Assembly (NCBI GenBank): GCA_963691705.1
Contig: OY829543.1
Span: 33,317,523 to 33,381,522, forward strand
Length of the DNA stretch: 64,000 bases
DNA from: Viola odorata
Lineage: Eukaryota > Streptophyta > Magnoliopsida > Malpighiales > Violaceae
Direction of reading: 5' to 3'
The position numbers were made by a program, and so were the translations under genes. Numbering within the stretch: the stretch's first letter is position 1; each line of letters opens with the position of its first letter. Shown in pieces: positions 43,326 to 54,920 of the stretch. Under the pieces are notes generated by a model. It was not told the DNA's origin. It did no database searches and was given only the letters and a program-made list of their open reading frames with translations.

Positions 43326-45152
43326 AGTTCGAGCAACCAATGTCGTGCCCTCGACAATAACAGAGGCGCTTCGTGGGAGGCAACCCACGTTCTTTCCCTT
43401 TTTATTTCCGCTTCACTTTTTATTTTTTAGAACTTTCTTGTGTATGCCCTTCTCGCATTGAGGGAAATGCGAAGCCTAAGTGTGGGGAGGGATTTATCTG
43501 TTATCTTTGCACTTGTTATTTTATTATTGCTTGATTGCATGTTTATTTTTCTGCTTGTTGCATGATTGCTTGTTTTTTTTTCGGATTTTTATTTTTAGGA
43601 TTTTGCTAGCTATTGTAGCACTGCCCAGTTTTTAAAACCTCTATGAATGGACACACTTTTGATCTTTGTGCACAAGTATGAACCACCAACACCTTGTCTA
43701 GACCTAGTTATTCTCATTCTTGCCTGCTGAGCCTTATATCCATATCTAGGCCTCGACATCAGTAGTCACAAAAGCACCCTGTGAGCATTTGAGCTTTCAT
43801 GCCTATTTCTTTCTTGTGTGATTAGGATGATTTAGCTAGGCACTGGTTGATCTTGCATGATATCCCTGGGTATAGTCACTGTTAGACATGGGAAAGCTTA
43901 AATGTGACGAAAAGCTTCGCATCAATGTCTTTTTCTTTCTCTTCTCCCCCTCTCTCTCTCTTTTCTTTTCGAGCCCCCGACATTCCCCTTCTTTTCATAT
44001 TCTTTCCTGACCATTTGTATTTTCTTGATCTTTTTCCTTGGCAGGTGCGGTAGCGATTATTGAGGGTAACGTCGAGGGCTAGACACCCAAAGAACGCGCA
44101 GACAAGTTCAAGTGTGGGGAAGCAAACGAAAGCAAAAGACTTCAGAGCAGAAAGTAGCAAGCAGAGATCTAGGGCAAGAAAAAGCAAAAGCTCGAAAGAG
44201 TTTCGAGCCCTAGATCATTTAAGTGATTCGAGCCCCCGAAAAGTTCAAGTGTGGGGAAGCGAAAAAGAAGTCACCATCGATGCTGGAAGCAGATCAAGGG
44301 CAAGCGCCGAATGAAAAATCAAAAGTTTCATGCCCTGGAAGAATCAAAGTTTTGTAACTGGTTCATGCCCCCTCTCCTATCTCTTATATATTAAAAAAAG
44401 AAAAAGAAAAAAAAAAGCATTTAAAATTTTAAATAAAAGGAGGGGGGCATTAAGCGAGCAAAAAGAGTATCCGCATCCGAAGCCTCAACAAGAAGAGTTT
44501 CCTGCCCTCGAAAAGAAGACCTCTGTCTAGCCCTCGAAACATCTCGTGCCCTCAATGAAAGCTGCCTTGCCACATCGCCTTTTTCCTAAGCCAAGGAATC
44601 CATCCAAGTTATATCTGGTCCTTTCTTTTCTTTCCTTCTTTTCTCCCCTCATTTCTCTTCTGTTCATCTCCTACTTCTCTCTTCCACATTTCTAGCTCAT
44701 TCAATCCCTTTTCTTTCTTTTTACTGATGCGTTATTTCTCCAATTGTTGATTACCCATGCATGTGTTCTACAGTACTCGGATTGATATGCAAGTTTGACT
44801 TTGTGTTGTGCTATGTGCATTTAGTTTTGAGCGTAAACACCTAGCCTTGTTTGTGAGTGTGAGTGCCATTTCATATAGGATTTATTAGGAGCCTGATCAA
44901 CTACTAGTTTTCCTATTTGATTACTTCGTGAGGACTGCTGATTAAGGGTTGGATATGGGAAAGTTTAATCTTTAGGGTCGTTACCCTTCTAATTTAATGC
45001 AGGTGTCTTCTAGGTGAAGATGAGTTTGTGCGAAGTCTAGCTCGGTGCCGGTTTGTAATTGTGTGTCGATTAATTGTGTTTGTCTATTTCTTAAGGTGAT
45101 TTTCAGTTTTGTTAATGCTCGAGCGCGAGCATTAGGGCAGTGTGGGGATGTT
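43326..45152 (+). other. Non-coding 3' region of the Athila-like element
   Basis: No pol. A GTGGGAGGCAACCCAC hairpin is at 43,373-43,388, and several AAGTGTGGGGA stretches (about 43,478, 44,110 and 44,250) resemble polypurine tracts. Repeated GCCCTCGA-type words occur. The last purine stretch at 45,141-45,150 precedes the 3' LTR. Confidence 0.75.
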
Positions 45153-46759
45153 TGATAGCACGTTTCATGGTCTAGATTTTACCTTCTTTTCTAGCCCTTT
45201 CGGGGGCTTAATTCTACTATTTGACCCTTATTCCAATCTTTATTGCAGATCAGCGTCAATAGAAGGAAAAGATCGAAAAGAAGCATTTTTGGAGTATTTC
45301 TGAGGATTTCAAGCTTCAAGGCCCAGAAGATCAGAATGTCGTCGAGCCCTCGAAAGCTAACCAGACCAGTGAGCAGTCTCTAGCCCGCGATATCTCTGCA
45401 AAGCCAAAGAGACGAATCTTCAAAGATTCTCACGGGATTCCTTGCATATCTAGAAGATTCCAGAATATTCCAGCACGCTCCATGTGCTGTCACCCTCTCC
45501 CCTTAGCTGGAATTTGTCTTTTTGTAATCCCTTAGCTGGAATTTGTCTTCTTGTGGGCTAGACACTATATAAGCCTCTACTTTTAGGGTTTGGAAAAAAC
45601 AACAACACATCTTGTAAATATTTTTCCACTTTCTTCTTTTGGGAGCCGCCTCCTTTTCTCTCCTCCTTCTTTTGGGTGGTGGCTGAGGTGTCCATTTCCA
45701 GCAGCCATTGAACTCAACTGGAGCTTTGCTCCGACCGGTAATATTTTAATAGTTTTATTCTTCTTGTTCTTCTTTTATGCAATCTTCCTTTTCCTATTTT
45801 GTTTGTTTGTTTTGTGGTATGAGTAGCTAGATTTCCCCTTCTTAGCAGAGGTATTTTGAGGGTTGCATGGGTAGTTAAGAGGCCTAAATGTGTTTAATAT
45901 ATTCTTATTGTTGTATTCGATTGTTTATCGGTTTCTTGTTAATTCGTCTAGGGCCAGATTAGTAGTCTGGCCAACTAGTATCTAGACCTAGATGATTACC
46001 GTCATATTCCAGGGTTATACCTGACGCGAAGCCCTGGAATTTTAGCAGACACCTAGGGGAGGCAGCGCGAGAGGTCTCACCTAGGGGTAAACAACCGATT
46101 AGGGTATGTGATACGAGTCTGACAAGCTGAGTTGTCGCGCCCTAGATCTGTCTTACCTCCCCTTCATGGGCGTTCTGAATTTAGCCTCCCTACTTCGAGC
46201 CCGTGACAGGCCGGACGGTCAAGGCTGCCTTTTGATGACAAGAGAGGTAGCTGGGAGGATGGCTGAACGTCAAGGTCACCTCATATGTGGAAACGGGGGG
46301 TGACTTTCATCTAAGAAGGTAAGCAGGGGATACGGTGTGGAAACGCGGTCCCTATAGCATATCTATGGCATAGGAATAGAATATTTCTGCGCCGATGATT
46401 TTCTAACCCTGGAAGCAACCCGATAATGTCCTTTGCTAAGATATCTTCTCTTCTGACTTTATTTCTTTATTTGATTTCTGTTTGCATGTCGTGCCCTTGA
46501 TTGTGTTTTGCTTTCGTGCCCTGGATTTCTATTTTTATTAGTTATCTTGTTAGCAACCATCTCTATCCTGGTTAACTAGACTAACCAACCAAAACCCCCC
46601 TTTTGTTTCTTTTATTGTTTGATTTTATATCTGGTCTTGTCTAGTGTATGTCTTCACCTTTCTCTGTGGATCGAACCTCTTGCCACTGTCTTCAATCCTT
46701 TTTTGTTGCATGTGATAAGTTGTAATTATTTGATCGTGCCCTCGACAAGCACGCCATCA
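45153..46759 (+). mobile_element. 3' LTR of the Athila-like element
   Basis: TGATAGCACG...CGCCATCA, nearly identical to the 5' LTR; TATATAAG at 45,566-45,573. Confidence 0.92.
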
Positions 46760-47201
46760 ATCCATCAATGAAGTCCTCGTATGCATAATAATGATCCCCA
46801 CTGTCCATACTAGAGGCATAACCAAAGGCTTGCTGTCAGGGCTCATGAAGGTCATACTCCCTTGGAGAAGGTGAGGCACAAGAGCGGTCTCCTTGGGTGT
46901 CCACCCCATAAGAACAAGAATCATACCACGCCTCATACCCATCGGAATAAACGCCATCATAACAAGTACCATTGCCCTCACTAGCAACCAAGAGGTGGGC
47001 GCCACTAACCGAACAAGGATTTTCCTCCGAAGTTACGGCACTAGCACCACAAGAATTAGCCCCATTCGCTGTCTCATGCTCCCCTAAGTAGTTCACCTCA
47101 TAACAAGAAGAGGTCCGGTCACAAGAAGCCATAGAATAGGCCGTACTAGAACAAGAGTCCTCCTCCCAAGAGGACCCATCATCCTCACTATAAAAAGACA
47201 T
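46760..47201 (-). pseudogene. Family X ORF, N-terminal part, cut by Athila-like insertion
   Basis: ATG at 47,201. The N-terminus is rich in Ser, Asp, Tyr and Cys (MSFYSEDDGSSWEEDSCSST, GTCYDGVYSDGYEAWYDSC), with one TGA after PREYDLHEP (46,836). The frame then continues to the Athila-like LTR at 46,759 and resumes at 40,295. The Cys/Tyr/Asp bias is unusual. No known domain is recognised. The leader before it is long (about 1.8 kb). Confidence 0.5.
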
Positions 47202-49039
47202 AGAAAATTACCTGCAAAAAGGAAAACAAACGCAATGGATAGATACAAAGGATTAGTCTCTCCCTCACGTGTTTCACTCGTGTTTATCACTCTAATAAGC
47301 TCACACTTTTCTCTCACACTCTTATCTCAATCACAAACCAATCAGCTAGGCTAGCAAGACCCTACGGATCGACTAGAGTTCATGGAAAGCAAGACAACCA
47401 AGGTAAGAAAGAAAGTGAAGAGGAAAGTCGAATTAATGCCCAAGACTAATGATCAAATCGGACACTAATTAGACTTAGATTAGAGTAACAATGCATGGAA
47501 ACAAAGAAGAGAAACACTAACTCAAAGCTACTCAAGAAGACGACTCAAAGGAAAATAGAAACGAAAAATAAAGACACAAGCTACACAAGAACTGAAAAAT
47601 TCTAGCGCAATCTGCACACCTTTCTTGGAAGGAAAAGAAGTATGGCAAGTGAATCGAATTAACAGTTGACTCAAAAACAAGTTTTCTTCCACACAGAAAG
47701 AAGTTGATGCATGTAAAATTTCATATTTTTCTGGGCCGGAAAACTCATACAAAATGAAAAAGAAAACACTGCCGAATATAGGAAAAATAACGAAATTTGG
47801 AGGGAAAATTCAATTTCAAAAATAAATGCTCTAAATGAAAATTGAAACTTGTGTTCTTCCACAAAGACACTTTGAAAACAATATGATTCACTTCAAATGC
47901 ATACACACAAGTAGTCTCTTACTTATGACTCAATTGCAATCTCTTTTTTTTTTTTTTAACCTTGGAACTTGATCACTTTTTCTTTTAATTTGATCTTTGT
48001 TTTAGTTCCTTTCTCTCTTTTTTTCTGTTTTTGCAATGAGTGAAGAGAGCTCACTTGTATGACATGTATCCTTGAAAGAAGAAGGAGTGAAAGACAAGTA
48101 GTTTTGCTCTTGAAAATATTTTCACTAAAAGCGATGTGAAAGTGATGTGTCCAAATGAGGTGGCAAGTGAAAGTGATGTGTCCAAATGTGTGTCGATGAC
48201 AAGGCAAGTGACAAGGCAAGTGATGTGGATGTGTATGACAAGCAAACTAAGTGTAAGGATTGCTAATTAGGGCCGGCTTTGTGAGGGGGAAGTGTGGTGA
48301 GCAAGCTGAAATGCTTGGCTCACAATGAAGGCAAATACTAGGCTCACAAATGAGGTGATGTGGCCAGCTATGGTTGGAGCAAATATTTCGGCACTTAGCA
48401 AGAAAACAAGCAAGTCCACATGGCTCTCATGGCCACCATAGAAAGCTCCAAAAATCACAGCAGCAATTACACTTAAATAATATGAATATTTGAACAATTC
48501 CAACACCAAATTTTCAGATTTTTGGGTCACACAAGATCAAACCTCAAAAAGCAAAATGGATACAAGATGAACACAAAGAACACCAAGCAGACTTTCACCT
48601 TCTGACTTCCAAAGATAGAAAACATGGTCCAAAAATTCTGAAAATTAACAGGCCGATTCCCAAGACACAAATATACAACTTTGTAGAAGGAAGAAAAATG
48701 CAATTCCAAGTGGAAGGCACAGAACATAGACGCACAAAACAAAACTGTTTTTCTCGTGCAATTTCTGCACACTTTTCTTCCAAGGTTAAAAAGTGTGGTA
48801 AAATCACAGAGTCAGCAGCCGACTCCAAAACAACATTTTCTATACTCAGAAAGATATTTCATCACACAAAGTTTCAGATTTTTCTGGTTGAGATAACGGA
48901 CACAAAACAGAAAAGAAAACAGACTCAAAACTGAGTCCTGGATAGAAAAATTCTGACTAGCACAAACGAAAAAGATGATATGGGGGAAGCAATTTTAATG
49001 GAGGATATGGTAAGATAACCAACCTAGAGGACAGCTGAT
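47202..49039 (-). other. Leader of family X element with internal duplication
   Basis: No ORF of note. A segment of roughly 180 bp (about 47,585-47,770) recurs in diverged form at about 48,735-48,930 in the same orientation (ACTC.AAAACA...TTTTCT...CAGAAAGA...ATTTTTCTGG). Short GTGATGTGTCCAAATG-type repeats lie at 48,130-48,230, and a poly-T run near 47,946. Confidence 0.6.
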
Positions 49040-49052
49040 GCTCCGCTACCAA
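49040..49052 (-). promoter_or_regulatory. Primer binding site of family X element
   Basis: TTGGTAGCGGAGC on the minus strand directly inside the LTR end (...TTATCA), identical to the site at 29,841-29,853. Confidence 0.6.
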
Positions 49053-49053
49053 A

Positions 49054-49800
49054 TGATAACATTCGAGCTTCTCTTGAAGGATTGAAGCCGAAGGAGAAGG
49101 AGCCACGGATCTAGTCCTCGCGTACGGTTGGGTTTGGTGACCGAAGGAGGTATTTGATGGATGATTTAAGGTGTTTAGTGAAGAGGATAATGTCGCTAGG
49201 AGATAGCGGAAAGGTGCAGCAGATTTAAATGGAAGAAGATGAAGATGCATTGATGAAATAACAATATATTGAACTTGTATTCAAATGAGTACAAGGATCT
49301 CTTAATTCGTGCTCACCCTTACTTGATCATGTAATGATCAACCCGATGAGATTAAACAAGATGAACAAAACTGGTTTTAAGAACCCTAAGGCAAAGCCAA
49401 CTAATTGGTCTTGAAAGGAGATAACTCACAAAATCAAAGACAAGTCTAAAGTGAGCCTATTGCTTACTATTTATACTAAGAGCCTAATACAAGGGATAAT
49501 ACCCTAATACCCTTAACAAAGGGGTCTTGAGAAGCTTGGCCTTGGCAGCAATGGAGATGGGCTTGGCCTAGGCGGGCTTGGCCATGGGCTCGGCCACGGG
49601 CTTGGACATGGGCTCAAGTGCACGCTGACAAGGAAGGGCACGGGCGCACGAAGGCAAGGCTAGGCGCGGGCGTGTGGTGGCAAGGAGGGGCACAGGCGTG
49701 CCATGGCTGGGCTAGGGCCCACGAAGGCGGGCGAGGGCACGGTAGGGTGCGGGCGAACGAGGGCAAGGTGCGGGGTCTCGAGGGGTGGCCTCCGTGGTCG
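49054..49800 (-). mobile_element. LTR of family X element
   Basis: Minus-strand LTR ending ...GTTATCA at 49,054. A GC-rich U3 (about 49,540-49,790, with many GGGCTTGG and GGGCACGGGCG phrases) is followed by a TATAAAT-like box near 49,470-49,480. The segment 49,260-49,520 matches 14,900-15,160 in reverse complement. The outer end is estimated where CACTA exon sequence resumes. Confidence 0.6.
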
Positions 49801-50785
49801 TATCACTTTGGCACTCACATGACGGGCAACAGACGTTTCGCAAAGACTGTTGAGCTTCTAGTAATGTGTTGTAATTTTCTCTTTTTTTCAATTTCCATAC
49901 CTTTGATGAATTTAGTTGTGTACTTCATATAATTATTTTTTGTCAAATTAAGGTTTTATTTATAATGTTGTAGGAGAAGGATATGGGCGAGTCTCAGGAT
50001 GGTCCAGTCCGTTTTGACACGCTTTTCGACCACACCCATATCCGGAAGAAAGATCCTGAAAAAAATTGTCAACCCTAGAAGTGAAGCTTGCATTGTAAGT
50101 AATACTACAATTTTATTAACGTTTGTAGTTATTAAAATGAAATTGATGTTTATATCTTAATTTTATCATTTCAATAAGTTTTAGTAATTTTGTCATATAA
50201 TTCTGAACTAGTTTTGTCAATTTCAGAAAATGTATAAGGAGGGTTATTCTACTCAGTATTTCGATGTAGCTGACAAGCCTTTTGCAGACCCGAATTTGCA
50301 TTGAGAAGCATTTGGTCCACCCAGAAGAAATTACGTGGTTGGCCTCGGTGCTCATTTGTCAGCTTCACGATTTTATGACACTCCTCGAAACACATCCATC
50401 GTGTGTGTTTTAATATCATCACTTACTTTACACTATTATTTTATGAGTTTTTGATGTAATGTATACTTTATTCTTTGAAACAACATGATCAGGCTCATCT
50501 TCTTGTTAGATACCTTTTCAGGACGAACTGAATTGTCGTGTTAAAGAACAAGTTGAGTAGGGGATTCAGGAAACAAAGAGTCAATATGAGGAAAAGGTTT
50601 CTCAGATGCGGGATCAGATGGAAGCTGAGATGCGGATGATGCGGGAAGAAATGGAGAGGCAAAGGTGGAACAAACTCGCCAATTATTGGAGATGATGCGA
50701 GCCGAATTTGAAAAGCATAGGGCAGTCCAGCAACTACCTCCTCAACCCCCTTCGAATGATGATCGTGAATACTCAAGTGGGTAGG
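49801..50785 (+). pseudogene. CACTA gene, downstream exons (Transposase_24-like)
   Basis: Plus-strand coding pieces separated by AT-rich introns. THMTGNRRFAKT is at about 49,810-49,850. After a TTGTAG acceptor comes EKDMGESQDGPVRFDTLF (about 49,976-50,030). After TTTCAG comes KMYKEGYSTQYFDVADKPF (about 50,228), a stop, then AFGPPRRNYVVGLGAH and ARFYDTPR. Finally a Glu/Arg/Met-rich coiled coil (AEMRMMREEMERQR, about 50,620-50,665). The G.P.R..VVG.G pattern and C-terminal coiled coil are typical of this protein family. TGA and frameshifts interrupt it. It is the continuation of the exon at 39,155-39,428. Confidence 0.6.
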
Positions 50786-51029
50786 CTTTCATGTGATAAT
50801 TTTTGTAAGACTTATTCAGTATATTTACTTAATTAAGTTTTAGTTTTCTAGCATTTAATTATGAACTTTAAATTAATGTGTACTAAATGGAGATTTTCAT
50901 TTATACTATTTAATTAGTATCATTAGTGTTAGTATTATTTATTAGTAATATTATTATTAATTAATTAATTTAATATAAAGTATTAATTATTCATATTAAT
51001 AAAAATCTGGAAAAAAAACAAATACTTTC

Positions 51030-51340
51030 AAAGGTCCGACGGACAAATCTGTCGAAAATATTGGAGTTGTTTCGACTGCTATATCCGTCGAAAGAGTCAA
51101 GCATCAAACTCTTTCAATGGACAATGCGGTCGAAAGAAGCTAAATAGTTTCGATGGCAGGCTCCATTAAAACACTAAATATTTCGACGGAGAAAGTGGTC
51201 GAAAGCAAGCTATTGCGAACTAAATAATTTCGACGACAAGCTTTGTCGAAACACTAAATATTTCAACGAAAAAAACAGTTGAAAGCAAGCTAATGCTACA
51301 AGCATGTTTCGACGCATTTTCCCTCGATAAGCTGAACTTT
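51030..51340 (+). repeat. CACTA right subterminal repeats
   Basis: About ten TTTCGACGG / GTCGAAAG motifs, with a longer unit (CTAAATATTTC.ACG...GTCGAAAGCAAGCTA) repeated near 51,170 and 51,260. No terminal CACTA/TAGTG sequence follows. Confidence 0.7.
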
Positions 51341-51345
51341 AAATT

Positions 51346-52912
51346 CGGTCGTCTACTTTAATTAGTTTGCTTTTTAAATCAAGAGGAGAAATAATTACGT
51401 TTTCGGGGAAATTTATGGTTTATTTATATCAGCAGTTGGGTCACATCATTCATGACTTTTTGCACCCTGTTTGTTTTTTTGGACTCAAGATGTGATATGT
51501 CTGCCTTCTATGTTTGGGCTGGACCGGGCCTGAGATGGGCTGCTCGCTGAACCCATTTATGCTAATTATTCTTGTTGAAATAGTAGTGCTGTCCTTGTCA
51601 TCAGTATAATTTCTTCCTCTTGATCTTTAAGCATTTTTAAATTAAAGAGTTAGATTATTATGTACCTTAATCATGTTTAGAGGCCAAGTGAAAGGAATGT
51701 GGGTGCATTTAATTAATATATTTGTTTAATGATTAAGCACACCTAACAGTAATGATCACTAATGATTCGTGCAGGATAACCTATCTAACCACTACTTAAT
51801 GGAGTCCTACCTCACTAGTTTATAGATAGGCAGGATCAAAGCCAGGATTTTATTTCAATGAGGTCAAAAAGAGTTCATACATTTTTCTTCCTAGTCAAAT
51901 ATGAGATTCAAATTTGAATAATATTGATACTGGTATTTGTCATCTACAAACAACTAATTAATGATTTATGTCTATTAAATAACTAAAATAAAAATATTAA
52001 TAAAGTAAAAGGTAACTCCACTACTATTCTTTTTAATTTATCTAATTTAATAAAAATAAATAAATAATTTAATTTGAAAAATTACATAGTAACAATAAAT
52101 CATGTAAATTTAGAAAAACAAACTAGATCACTAGAATTTTATGTGAAAAAGAACTCTTGCTGTTGTTGACGAATTTATTTCGTAATAAATTATTTTATAA
52201 TTAACTTTAATATTTAGGTTCCTTTTCCTTTAAAAAAAGAATTTTATTGATTTTATTATATATTAATATTAAATATTTCTAAAATGATTTATTTTTTTAA
52301 TTTGCACGAATTAAACTAATTTGCTAAATAAGAGTGTATAGTAAAAGCAAATAAAAGTAAACTAGTTGGGATTGTTAATTTTGAAATTGCTTTTGATAAT
52401 GACATTTAGTTCTTCGGATCTCTTCTCAATTGAGACTAATTCTTTTCGAGTATTGTTGGACCTCCAAAAATAAATGACTTTTTTAGTATATTTCGGTAGG
52501 TTCAATTAGATTTAAAATTATCATAATTTTTTTCTGATATAAAAATTGTATTAACTATACGTAAACCTGATAGAAATTATAATTGAATACAAGTCTACAA
52601 GTTGGTTTGAGAATTTTCAATCACATATATACCATCGTCATCAGATAACGTGAAATATGTGGTGTAGTAGACCCACTAAAATGCTTTGATTTCAAACTTT
52701 GAAACAACCAGCTGCTCAGCTGCTTGCCACGTGATTGACTCTTTGCCAATATTTTTGTGGTCCTAAGTCCTTGCTCTTTAAAGCCAAAAATGTACTTGAT
52801 GAAAAGTTTTGTGATTTGTTTTTTAGTTTCCCATTTTCTTCCCAACACACAAAAACAAGAACAAAAAAGAGTCCTACATTCCGTCCAAAATGCCCCCACT
52901 ATTAAAGTCGAA
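51346..52912. other. AT-rich intergenic sequence
   Basis: No ORF, RNA gene or element end that I can support. Confidence 0.5.
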
Positions 52913-54920
52913 TAAAAGCTAAATTACCTCTGCGGTTCTATGTTTGTACAGTTGTATCAAACAGATCTTTATATTTACATCCGTTTCAAATAGGTCAAAT
53001 CATTTAATTTAACTCATTTTGTAATTTATGAAAATTTCACAAACTATTTTCTATTATGAATATCCTATCCTAGATGGAATTGAATAATAATAAAATATTA
53101 ATGTGACAAAATAATTAAAAAAATAATTCCTTCCCCTGAAGTAGGGCCGACCCGTGCCATTTTAGCATATGCGGACGCCACATGCTGGAACTTACCTAAT
53201 CCCTCTCCCTCTTCGTCTTCACCTCCCTCTTTTCTCTCAAAATGACCCAGCCAAATTTCCGAATCCGCGAGTATGTGGGGACACAAATGCTAGCATAGCA
53301 CAGGTGGGTCCCTGATCAGCCATCGATATCGTAAAAAATAATTCGATTGCAACTAATATTAAACTACAAAAAAGATTGTGGATAATGGAAGAGGATCATT
53401 CCACATAGACAATGAGAATTGAATTAATCTTAAATAATCAGGTAGGTTTCAAAACCAAGAGTGTTTTGAGTAAATTGTAAAAATACTTCAAGACCTAAAA
53501 TAACAATTAAAAAATGCAAATAAAAGAAAAAGAGTTGAGATTTAAAAATGAGAAAAAATTCCCACTGAAGACTTAAGTTGAGGTTCCAATATTAATCTTC
53601 TGATCATTGATGCAAAGATGGTCAATTCAAATCTGTAAAACAACTATAGAGTTCAGTTTCGCTTAGAACTCCTATTCTCCTCCTATATCAAATTTCCTAA
53701 AGGTAAGCTTATCAGAGAATCTTACTCCCTCTAGAAACCCTAAGGTACGCTTATAAGATTTAACTAGAGTGGTTGATTAAGACTAGGGAAAGAATGTTCT
53801 AGGGTAAGATCTAAAACACCTAGCTATTTAACCAAAATCCTTTGATTGCTAGCCCTAGGCGAACCTCCTGGGTTTGCATATGCGATGCTTAACTCAAACG
53901 TGATTACAGATGCATAAACTAAGTCGACATTACTTATCCTAATCAATTTGAGAGTAGCTAATTCATAAACTAATTTAATATAAGATAAACAATTAAACAA
54001 GAATCAAAAGAATACAAATAAGAAAATATGAAGTTTCATTAGATCTCACAGAGATCAAATTGGAACCATGAGTCTTCACCAAGAATTCGGTACTTAATTA
54101 CACATGAAAATCATAACTAAGTTCAAAACTAAAGGGAAATAAAATATAAGCAAAGTAAAATTATTGTTCTGTCGTCTCCAACCAACAACGTTCTTGGAGA
54201 TCTATTTTCGTCCCTCAGAATCCTCGATACCCCCTAACTTCAGTGTTTGGTTGAGTCTTTATAAGCATAGTCTAGGATATCGAGTCTTCCTCTCCTCCTG
54301 GAATTCTTTCTCTTGAGCTGACTTTTGCTCTACTACTGGTTGCTGCTGGTGAGATTCTGTTGCGCTTCTGATAGGCTTTTGTAGTTGGGATTTTATAGTG
54401 CGATTGGGTTGATCATGGCCTAGATGAAGACAACATCCTAGGCCCGCTACAATTCTTTGCTCTGAAATGGTCTTGAAGTACTTTTTGTGGCATTTTTCTT
54501 ACAAATGCTTTTAACTACACATTTTCTATATAAAAAAAAGAAAAAAATATTACTTTTCAATAGCATCATGATAGGAAATTACTACCATTTAAATAGGAAA
54601 AAGTACCTAAAAGAGCAACTAATCAGTCCCGCTAAGAGGAGGAAATTATTTTTTAATTACATTACTACATCAGCTAACATCAATATTATATTATTATTTC
54701 AATTCCACATAGGACATTCATAATCAAAAGTAGTTTTTGGAATTTTCAGAAAATAGAAAATGAATTAAATTAAATAATTGGATCTATTTGAGACACTTGA
54801 ATAAACACAAGGACCTATTTGAAACACTTGGATAAGCGTAAGGACTTATAAATATAAGAATTTATTTGAAACAGTTTCACAAACACAGAGACCTGAAGGA
54901 TCGTTTAGCCTTAAATAGAT
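52913..54920. mobile_element. Decayed TIR element with retroelement-like interior
   Basis: The segment 52,913-53,000 (AGCTAAATTACC..., CAGATCTTTATATTTACATC, TTTCAAATAGGTC) is similar to the reverse complement of about 54,810-54,920, forming diverged terminal inverted repeats of roughly 90-110 bp. The inside (about 53,340-54,480) has no ORF and resembles the minus-strand Athila-like LTR segments of the window in composition. It may be a Mutator-type or other non-autonomous element; no target duplication was identified. Confidence 0.4.

Larger units (their letters stand above)
40296..46759 (+). mobile_element. Athila-like LTR retrotransposon without pol, young
   Basis: Two LTRs (1,633 and 1,607 bp) differ by a 26-bp tandem duplication and few substitutions. 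A tRNA-Asp-type primer site is at 41,932, one ORF at 42,018-43,325, and a polypurine-like GTGTGGGGATG directly before the 3' LTR. Primer site, LTR termini (TGATAG...CATCA), LTR size and the GGGAGGCAACCC hairpin point to the Athila lineage. There is no protease, RT or integrase in the 1.8 kb between ORF and 3' LTR, so mobilisation would need proteins in trans. It sits inside the family X ORF. The expected 5-bp target duplication is not clear (ACCAA left, ATCCA right). Confidence 0.85.
39430..49800 (-). mobile_element. Minus-strand LTR retroelement (family X), nested in CACTA, 3' part missing
   Basis: From right to left: LTR (49,800-49,054), primer site (49,052-49,040), a leader of about 1.8 kb, then a long ORF split in two by a younger Athila-like insertion at 40,296-46,759. 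No pol and no second LTR is found before the CACTA sequence resumes near 39,428, so the 3' half is absent. CACTA exon sequence flanks it on both sides, which shows it inserted into the CACTA element. It is related in LTR and primer site to the other chromovirus-type copies of the window. Confidence 0.65.
35847..51345 (+). mobile_element. CACTA (En/Spm-type) DNA transposon, split by nested insertions
   Basis: The left terminus CACTACAAAAGAATTGCC is at 35,847. It is followed by many copies of a TCCGTCGAAA/TTTCGACGG motif (to about 36,400), which return at 51,030-51,340. CACTA elements carry such subterminal repeats. Between them lie exons of a protein resembling the CACTA-associated Transposase_24 family, on the plus strand both left (37,719; about 39,155) and right (about 49,805 onward) of a 10-kb insertion. 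The right CACTA terminus was not found; the subterminal motif simply stops near 51,340, so that end is probably lost and the element immobile. Confidence 0.7.

Noticed and set aside
40291..46764. 5-bp target duplication around the Athila-like element
   Set aside because: Flanks ACCAA and ATCCA differ at two positions; I did not treat them as a proven duplication.
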